The notes beneath the pieces were generated by a model. That model saw only the letters and a program-made list of their open reading frames with translations, was not told the DNA's origin and searched no databases. Below, piece by piece: positions 57,389 through 64,000 of a DNA stretch of 64,000 nt. This DNA is from Scatosoma sp045128055 (GTDB lineage: Bacteria > Bacillota > Clostridia > Christensenellales > Borkfalkiaceae), in the NCBI GenBank assembly GCA_045128055.1, contig JBGVRC010000007.1, forward strand, positions 1 to 64,000, in the 5' to 3' direction. A program made the position numbers and the translations under genes. Positions within the stretch are counted from its first letter, which is position 1, and the number at the start of each line of letters is the position of its first letter.

Positions 57389-60300
57389 ATGGCTTCGATT
57401 ATAGACAATAGAAATAAAACAATGTTGGAATCCTTGAAAAATTCCTTAAAACAAGCAGAGCGCGTAGATATTTTAACGGCTTTCTTCTACTTTTCAGGTT
57501 TTAATGCCTTAGCGGAAGATTTAAAGGATAAAAAAATCCGAATTTTAGTTGGCAATACGATTGACCCCGACACGATTGCGGAACTTTGTAGGGTTGTTAA
57601 AGAAGACCCCGACGAATCCTTGGAAGCTTATGCGCCTAGAGGATATAAGAGGCTTAACAATTCGCAAAAGAAAAGTTTTTACGTCAATAGCTTTATTGAC
57701 ATGTTTAATAAATCCACGCTTGCGGAAGAATTCGATTCCACGGAAAGCCAATCCATCTTTAAAATGTTTTTATCAAAAATTGAGGATGGCTCTTTAGAAA
57801 TTAGGCTTACTGGCTCCCCAAATCATGCTAAAGCCTACATTTTAACCAATAAATATGAATATTCATGCTTTGGCGACCAAAAAGGCGTTGTTTTTACAGG
57901 CTCTTCCAATTTTACCTATAATGGACTTCGCGGTCAGGGTGAAATGAATGAACGCTTTAGCGATAATAATAAATACGACGAATATAGCGCAAATTTTGAA
58001 GAACTCTGGAATGATAGCACCTCTATTGATATTAGCATTAAGGATGGCAATAAGGATTTCATCAAAGAGCTTAAAAAGAAATTATGGCTTTTCGCTAAAC
58101 CCTTGCCTTATCACATTTTTATTCGTATTTTGTTTGAACTGTACGCTTCTATTGAAAACAGCGAAATTGTAAACCCTAGCGATATTACCTATGGGAAATT
58201 TTCAAACTTAAAATATCAGTTGGATGCCATTAAATATGGCGTTGATTGCATCAATAAAAATAATGGCGTTATTATCGCGGACGTTGTAGGTTTAGGTAAA
58301 TCCGTTATAGCATCTGCTATTGCTTACAACCTAGATATGAAACGAACGGTTATTATTTCGCCGCCCCACTTGGTCGAACAATGGAACGATTATCAACAGG
58401 ATTTCGGTTTGCGCGGCGTTCGCGTTTGCAGTAGTGGTAAAATTGAAGAATTATATCAAGCTTATGCGACAGACCCCAACCCCATTTTATATATCATCGA
58501 CGAAGCGCATAGATATCGCAACGAATTAAGTGAAAATTATCAGCTTCTCCATCAATTAACGCGTTCCCACTCGGAAAATAAAGTGGTCCTTTTGACGGCA
58601 ACGCCTTACAACAATAGACCGCAAGATTTGTTTGCGCTCATTAAATTATTCCAAACGCCTAGCAGGTCAACGATTAATACTGTTGACAATTTAGGCGTGC
58701 GTTTCCATGAACTTATTGCAAAATACAATAAATTGGAAAAAGAAGGCAAAAAGAATTTAACAAGAGAAATTAAAATTGAATTAGATAAATTAAGTGAACA
58801 ACTTAGAATTTTAATTGACCCTGTCATTGTGCGCCGCAGTCGTATTGACTTGCAGGAAATTAAAGAATATGCGGAAGACTTAAAATCGCAGAATATTCAA
58901 TTCCCTGAGGTTGTCGGACCTGAATTGGTGGAATATGATTTAGGGGCAATTAGAGGGTTATATTTACATACTTTGGATTTACTTAGCAATAAATTTATTT
59001 GCGCGCGTTATAATCCATCCGCTTATTTAGTAAACCCCGAAGAATTTGCTAAAAAATTCGGTTCACTCTTCGGCGAAATAGATATCCAGTTGTCGCAACG
59101 CAACTTGGCGAAATTTATTCAACGCTTGTTAGTGATGCGTTTTGAAAGTTCGAAATCTGCTTTCAAATCCACCTTGGAAAGCATCTTAAATTCCTATGAG
59201 AATATTAGAAAATGGTGGGATAAAGGATACGTTCCTATCAAAAAGAGCGGATATCTGCCCGACCCCGACGAAGAAGAAATTCAAGAAACCCTTGATGAAA
59301 TCAACAGCATTGCTGAAGAAGGAATTGATTTAAACAAAATTAAGAAAAAGGCAATTCCGTTTGAAAAAGCATTATTCCGTTTAGAATTTATAGAAGCCGT
59401 TGAAAGTGATATTGAATTATTGCGCGGTATTTATGCAAACTGGTTTGAAAGCGATGATATTGGCGAAGACCCGAAATACAACGAAATCCGCAGAAAAATC
59501 AACAAGCTGTTGAACGAAAACTCCAAACGTAAGATTGTTGTTTTCTCTAGCTTCGCTGACACTGCAATATACGTAAAAGACCGCCTTGAAAAAGATGGTT
59601 TTAGAGTATTGCTCTATACTGGCGGCGCAAGTAAACTGGATAGAAGTATTGTTAAATGCAATTTCGATGCTTCTTGCAAGCCTAGTGAACAAGCAAATGA
59701 TTTTGATATTATCGTGGCAACCGATGCGCTTAGCGAAGGTTTTAACTTAAACCGCGCAGGTATTATTGTCAATTACGATATTCCCTACAACCCCACGCGC
59801 GTTGTTCAAAGAATCGGGCGTATTAATCGTATCAACAGAAAAATGTTCGATAAGATTTACATTTACAACTTCTTCCCCACCGATATTGGCGAAGAAAATA
59901 CTTTAATCAAAGGCATTTCAACCTTAAAGATGCTATTGATTAATAACATTGTTGGTAGTGACACCAAAACCCTTACCCCCGACGAAACCTTGCAAAGCTA
60001 TTTCAAAAAGCAATACGACGAAGCAAACGAAGAAAACAATGACCGCAGTTGGGATAATGAATATCGCAATATCTATAATACGGTTAAACACAATACGACT
60101 CTTTTAGATGAAGTATTTAAAATCCCTGAGCGTGCAAGAGTTGTTCGTAAGGGACAACCTGATGACGTTGCAATTTCGTTTGCAAAGCGCGGCAACAATT
60201 CGCTGTTTGCAATGGCATTTAACGAAGCTCCAGTTGCAAAAATTATGCCCCCTGAACAGGTTTTACGCTTATTTAAGGCGGCGGCTGATGAACAAGGATA

Positions 60301-60682
60301 TGATTTTGATGAAAATCTTGATAAAAAATTTGAGATTTTGCGCAACGAAATCAAAAAGCCCTATCCGAAAATTAAGATGGATAAGCGTAAGAGCGAAGCT
60401 ATTGATAATTTAAGACAATTATTGGCGGTTTATCCAGTTGAAAAAGATTATTTGAATGACTTAATTGAAATCATTCAAACCTATGACGATTTGAGTGATG
60501 GTGAATTGAAGTATTTGGCGGCACTCAGCATTAGAAAAAACAATGCGCAGGAAGTTTTTGAAGAATTAAAAGAACGGATTCCTGTTCACTACATTATCCA
60601 GATTAAGACAAGAGTAGAAGCGATTGATTCACAAACGGAAATTATCATGTTCACGGAGGATTTGAGAAGTGATAACGATTAA
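57389..60682 (+). CDS. PLD-nuclease-like / SF2 helicase fusion protein
   Basis: 1097 residues. Residues 1-220 are a phospholipase-D-like nuclease domain with HAKAYIL near 145 and the following GSSNFTYNGL. An SF2 helicase core follows: Walker A DVVGLGKSVIA (near 300), DEAH box IIDEAHRYRNE (near 369), LTATPYNNRP, and motif VI RVVQRIGRINRINR (near 807). The C-terminal 250 residues are helical. This architecture is found in restriction-type defence systems next to DNA methylases, as here. Likely role is ATP-driven translocation and cleavage of foreign DNA. It overlaps the methylase gene by 14 bp. Confidence 0.85.
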   Translation: MASIIDNRNKTMLESLKNSLKQAERVDILTAFFYFSGFNALAEDLKDKKIRILVGNTIDPDTIAELCRVVKEDPDESLEAYAPRGYKRLNNSQKKSFYVNSFIDMFNKSTLAEEFDSTESQSIFKMFLSKIEDGSLEIRLTGSPNHAKAYILTNKYEYSCFGDQKGVVFTGSSNFTYNGLRGQGEMNERFSDNNKYDEYSANFEELWNDSTSIDISIKDGNKDFIKELKKKLWLFAKPLPYHIFIRILFELYASIENSEIVNPSDITYGKFSNLKYQLDAIKYGVDCINKNNGVIIADVVGLGKSVIASAIAYNLDMKRTVIISPPHLVEQWNDYQQDFGLRGVRVCSSGKIEELYQAYATDPNPILYIIDEAHRYRNELSENYQLLHQLTRSHSENKVVLLTATPYNNRPQDLFALIKLFQTPSRSTINTVDNLGVRFHELIAKYNKLEKEGKKNLTREIKIELDKLSEQLRILIDPVIVRRSRIDLQEIKEYAEDLKSQNIQFPEVVGPELVEYDLGAIRGLYLHTLDLLSNKFICARYNPSAYLVNPEEFAKKFGSLFGEIDIQLSQRNLAKFIQRLLVMRFESSKSAFKSTLESILNSYENIRKWWDKGYVPIKKSGYLPDPDEEEIQETLDEINSIAEEGIDLNKIKKKAIPFEKALFRLEFIEAVESDIELLRGIYANWFESDDIGEDPKYNEIRRKINKLLNENSKRKIVVFSSFADTAIYVKDRLEKDGFRVLLYTGGASKLDRSIVKCNFDASCKPSEQANDFDIIVATDALSEGFNLNRAGIIVNYDIPYNPTRVVQRIGRINRINRKMFDKIYIYNFFPTDIGEENTLIKGISTLKMLLINNIVGSDTKTLTPDETLQSYFKKQYDEANEENNDRSWDNEYRNIYNTVKHNTTLLDEVFKIPERARVVRKGQPDDVAISFAKRGNNSLFAMAFNEAPVAKIMPPEQVLRLFKAAADEQGYDFDENLDKKFEILRNEIKKPYPKIKMDKRKSEAIDNLRQLLAVYPVEKDYLNDLIEIIQTYDDLSDGELKYLAALSIRKNNAQEVFEELKERIPVHYIIQIKTRVEAIDSQTEIIMFTEDLRSDND

Positions 60683-63600
60683 AGAAGCAGAAGAAATATT
60701 AAAACACGAGTATCACATAGACAACTATTTGTTTATGGTAAAAGAATTGATACTCCCCGATTTCGTTTCAGATACGCATGAGGTTGTATTCAATAACAAT
60801 ATTTTCGAAAGCGTAACGCAACTTGGCTATTCGTCCAAATGCGAGGTTTCTGTTTTTGAAGTTTTATTAAAAGAAGGCGCGCAAAATCGCCGTGTAACCA
60901 TTACGCAAGAAATGTTCCGCATCTTAAGGGGGCAAGGCGTTAGCAACGCCATTGTCGCTTTTTCCAATGCGGATAAGCGCAATTATCGCCTTTCCTTGCT
61001 TACCAGCAAATATGAATTTGACGGCAATAAAATCGTCAAGGTTTTATCCAATCCTCGCCGCTATTCATACAGCTTAGGTTATGGTACAAAGACGAAAACA
61101 GCCTATGACTTCTTGATTTCAAAAGGTAAAGTTCATTCCTTGGACGAGCTTATCGGGCGTTTCTCTCTTGAAATCGTCAACAAGCACTTCTACAATGAAA
61201 TCGCCGCATCTTTCACCAAGCTTATTGGCGGTAAGCGCGACGGCAAAACCTTTGAAAAAGAATTAAATATTTACAGCGTAACCAATCAAAACAAGTACGC
61301 TGAATTTGCTGTACGCCTGATTGGTCGTATTGTCTTCTGTTGGTTCTTAAAAGAGAAAAAGAGTGAAAACGGCATTCCGCTCATTCCTGAAAAGATGCTG
61401 TCGGCGGCGGCTATTGCAGAAAGTAGCAATTATTATCATGACGTATTAGAGCCTTTATTCTTCGAACTTTTGAACACCAATCAAAACAGAAGAAAAGGCA
61501 AGTTTGCGCATGAAGAAATTTATAAGCAAATTCCTTACTTAAACGGCGGCTTGTTTGCTCCCCATCTTGACGATAAATATAAATATTCCCCTGCAACGCA
61601 AACAGGGCAATATGGCATCGTTACCATCCCCAATGAATGGTTTAACCACTTCTTCGAAGTATTAAGCCAATACAACTTTACTGTTGATGAAAATACTTCT
61701 TACGATATCGAACTTTCGATTGACCCCGAAATGCTTGGTCGAATTTTCGAAAACCTGCTTGCGGAAATCAATCCCGAAACTGGCGAAAACGCCAAAAAGA
61801 GTACAGGAAGCTTCTATACCCCTCGTGATATTGTCGATTATATGGTTGACAATAGTATTTTCGAATATCTTAAATCTAAAACAGGTATAGATAATGCAAG
61901 ATTAAAAGCCCTTATCAGTTACAGCAAAGACGATGATGATATTGCAGTATTCACAAAAGAAGAAAAGAAAGCCATCATTAACGCGCTTTATACGGTTACT
62001 GTGTTAGACCCTGCGTGCGGTTCTGGTGCGTTCCCGATTGGTATGCTCCAAAAAATCGTTTATATGTTGCAGGAAATTGACCCTGAAGCAAACCTTTGGT
62101 TTGATGAAATTATTAAAGGCGCACCAATCTATGTTAGAAAAGCGTTTGAGGAAAAATTTAGCAACGGCGAATTAGATTATATTAGAAAATTAACCGTTAT
62201 TGAAAAATCCATTTTCGGTGTGGATATTCAGCCTATCGCCGTAGAAATTGCGCGCCTGCGCTGCTTCCTTTCCTTGGTTATTGAAGAAAAGGTTATGGAT
62301 ACCGAGCCTAATCGTGGTATCAATCCTTTGCCTAGCCTTGACTTTAAGTTCTTGATTGCAAATTCCTTGATGAGTTTGCCTAGTGATGCAAACACTACCA
62401 AAAGGCAAACAAGTGACCAGCTTTCCATTTTTGAAGACATCAGCCATATTGACCAATTAAAAGCGATTAGGGAAGAATACTTTAATGCGGATAGCGAACG
62501 CAAAATGGAGCTGCGTGAAGAATTTGCAGACATTCAAAAGGAAATGTTGCAATCTACTATTGATAGATATACAAAAACGCCCTCTAAAAGATATGAAGCA
62601 CTTTATAAATGGTCACCTTTTAAAAATGAAGCAACTGATTGGTTTGACCCTGAATGGATGTTTGGTGTTAAAGACGGGTTTGATATTGTTATTGCCAATC
62701 CGCCTTATGGTGCAGACATTGATAATTTTGTTGAGTATTATAAAAAAGAATATCCTGATACCACAAAAGGATTCAAGGATATATATAAAATTTTCTATGA
62801 ATTGGCGATTAAACGCTTGTTAAAGCTTAAATCTGGTATTTTAGCATTTATTACGCCTAACACCTATTTATCCCAACCAAGGTATAAGGATTTACGGAAA
62901 CTTCTATTGTCAACCTCAATTTTAAAGATAATTAATTTAGGGTTTAATATGTTTACCGCAACCGTTCCAACAGCAATTATTTTATTACAACAACAAATAT
63001 CAACGGCTAATGTCATTAATATAAATGATATTAGTGCGCTATCCTCAACAGAGGAAAAAATAGCAAATATAGACCAAGGGGAATATATTGCTCAAACTAG
63101 CATTTTAAGTGATAGCACTTATAATTTTCTTTTTGCCTTATCGGCGATGCAAAATAACGGACAATTAACGTTGGATGATTTGCTTTTATTTAAAGATGCA
63201 GGCATTAATTATCAACGAGTAAATGTAGGATTACAACAGAAAGGGAAATCAAATCTGAGCAGTCGATTATTATATGAAGGACAAAAAGAAAAAGAAGATG
63301 ATACGGAATACTGGAAAGGCGAGGATATTAATGAGTTTTGGATGAAAAATCAGACAGGGAGATATGTAAGGCATAATATACCTTTAGCGGAAAATGAAAG
63401 AGTTATTATTAATACGGCTTATTTTTCAATAAAACCCAAATTATTATGGAGGCAAACCGCACAATATCCAATATGTGTTGTAGATACCAACGGTAGATAT
63501 TTTGGACGTAGCATCCAAGCAGCTATAATTAAAAGCAACTATAATGATGTTATTTCTTACGAATATTTATGTTGCGTATTAAATTCTAAATATGTTAGGT

Positions 63601-63854
63601 ATTTATATAATAAGAAAGTTCATGAAACAGGAAGGGTTTTTCCTCAGGTTAAATTGGAGAACTTGAAGTCCTTGCCAATCGTAATTCCAACAGAGGAAGA
63701 ACATAAAAACATCAAAGAATTCTATGAAAAAATTCTTGAAAATCATGAAAAAGGCGAATATTCAAATTGGGTTCAAAAAATGAATGCCTACGTATATCAA
63801 TTATACGAATTATCCTCTGAAGAAATCGCCCTCGTCGAGGAATCAGTAAAATAG
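60669..63854 (+). CDS. Large N6-adenine DNA methylase (Eco57I-like)
   Basis: 1061 residues from a GTG start inside the helicase gene end. The SAM-binding motif is VLDPACGSGAFPIGML (near 445) and the catalytic motif is IANPPYG (near 676), the NPPY form of N6-adenine methylases. The N-terminal 380 residues are mixed and could contain a nuclease or specificity part (CEVSVFEVLLKE), but I see no firm PD-(D/E)xK motif. The C-terminus looks like a target-recognition domain followed by helices. It should protect host DNA by methylation. The last 350 codons are more AT-rich than the first part, as is common for exchanged recognition domains. Confidence 0.88.
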   Translation: MITIKEAEEILKHEYHIDNYLFMVKELILPDFVSDTHEVVFNNNIFESVTQLGYSSKCEVSVFEVLLKEGAQNRRVTITQEMFRILRGQGVSNAIVAFSNADKRNYRLSLLTSKYEFDGNKIVKVLSNPRRYSYSLGYGTKTKTAYDFLISKGKVHSLDELIGRFSLEIVNKHFYNEIAASFTKLIGGKRDGKTFEKELNIYSVTNQNKYAEFAVRLIGRIVFCWFLKEKKSENGIPLIPEKMLSAAAIAESSNYYHDVLEPLFFELLNTNQNRRKGKFAHEEIYKQIPYLNGGLFAPHLDDKYKYSPATQTGQYGIVTIPNEWFNHFFEVLSQYNFTVDENTSYDIELSIDPEMLGRIFENLLAEINPETGENAKKSTGSFYTPRDIVDYMVDNSIFEYLKSKTGIDNARLKALISYSKDDDDIAVFTKEEKKAIINALYTVTVLDPACGSGAFPIGMLQKIVYMLQEIDPEANLWFDEIIKGAPIYVRKAFEEKFSNGELDYIRKLTVIEKSIFGVDIQPIAVEIARLRCFLSLVIEEKVMDTEPNRGINPLPSLDFKFLIANSLMSLPSDANTTKRQTSDQLSIFEDISHIDQLKAIREEYFNADSERKMELREEFADIQKEMLQSTIDRYTKTPSKRYEALYKWSPFKNEATDWFDPEWMFGVKDGFDIVIANPPYGADIDNFVEYYKKEYPDTTKGFKDIYKIFYELAIKRLLKLKSGILAFITPNTYLSQPRYKDLRKLLLSTSILKIINLGFNMFTATVPTAIILLQQQISTANVININDISALSSTEEKIANIDQGEYIAQTSILSDSTYNFLFALSAMQNNGQLTLDDLLLFKDAGINYQRVNVGLQQKGKSNLSSRLLYEGQKEKEDDTEYWKGEDINEFWMKNQTGRYVRHNIPLAENERVIINTAYFSIKPKLLWRQTAQYPICVVDTNGRYFGRSIQAAIIKSNYNDVISYEYLCCVLNSKYVRYLYNKKVHETGRVFPQVKLENLKSLPIVIPTEEEHKNIKEFYEKILENHEKGEYSNWVQKMNAYVYQLYELSSEEIALVEESVK

Positions 63855-63888
63855 CCCACATTTAGCCCATTTATAGGCGTTTTGTAGG

Positions 63889-63917
63889 TGTACAAGTTGT
63901 AATTTCCGTGTTATAAT
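63889..63917 (+). promoter_or_regulatory. Promoter of the gene at the right edge
   Basis: TGTACA (63889-63894), 17-bp spacer, TATAAT (63912-63917). Confidence 0.6.
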
Positions 63918-63987
63918 AAGTAAAAATTAAGATTTGTCCATACTCATTTCAACAATTCTGTGATAAACTTAAAAAAGGAGAAAAATT

Positions 63988-64000
63988 ATGTTCAATCAAA
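63988..64000 (+). CDS. Start of a further gene (cut by the window edge)
   Basis: ATG TTC AAT CAA follows AAAAAAGGAG at a 7-nt distance and a promoter 70 bp upstream. Only four codons are visible. Confidence 0.55.

Overview
The window reads as chromosome of an obligately anaerobic, Gram-positive-type bacterium, most likely a Clostridia-class Firmicute. The evidence is the gene set: pyruvate:ferredoxin oxidoreductase, an Nfn-type transhydrogenase pair, rubredoxin, PPi-dependent phosphofructokinase, type III glutamine synthetase, a DnaD-domain primosome protein, a DegV protein, a YwlE-type arginine phosphatase and a sua5-ywlE-rpiB gene order as in Bacillus. I cannot name a genus from the sequence. 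Ribosome binding sites are strong AGGAG types and many promoters fit TTGACA-17-TATAAT.

Layout. 1-5379: end of a membrane protein, then minus-strand nadE, a type III glutamine synthetase and a radical-SAM/partner pair linked to DNA repair. 5590-8543: Na/phosphate symporter, acyltransferase, tRNA-Ser. 8688-28186: replication, repair and housekeeping (dnaD, sbcDC, lepB, DegV, ACT/PFL pair, pepF, dnaB, sua5, ywlE-like, rpiB, mscS, peptidase E). 28319-35948: tRNA-Leu followed by an AT-rich island bounded by a 21-bp repeat of the tRNA 3' end (1 mismatch). It carries an IS3-type transposase, a HicA-HicB-SecB-like operon, a serine recombinase, an ATPase, a DUF4886 protein and decayed genes. 36081-53024: backbone again, mostly transport and anaerobic redox metabolism. 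53148 to the window end: tRNA-Pro followed by a tyrosine integrase and an AT-rich defence-like island (two unknown minus-strand genes, a Fic protein, a PLD-nuclease/SF2 helicase and a large adenine methylase). This second island runs off the right edge.

Most interesting points. (1) A short dispersed DNA motif, consensus GGGGGCAGGTACGCGTTGAA, recurs about a dozen times in the backbone. It lies in intergenic DNA, over translation starts, inside four unrelated proteins in different frames, and as an inverted pair that makes a transcription terminator. It is absent from both islands. This pattern resembles that of DNA-uptake-type signal sequences. (2) A HicA-HicB pair is translationally coupled to a SecB-like protein, and HicB has a C-terminal extension: a candidate toxin-antitoxin-chaperone system. 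(3) The second island is a candidate restriction/defence locus with a Fic protein and putative integrase arm sites. (4) A YwlE-like phosphatase ends in two AT-hooks, and a MATE transporter is fused to a cytidylate-kinase-like domain.

Limits: functions are from motif recognition by eye, with no database searches. Starts were chosen from ribosome binding sites and family N-termini.
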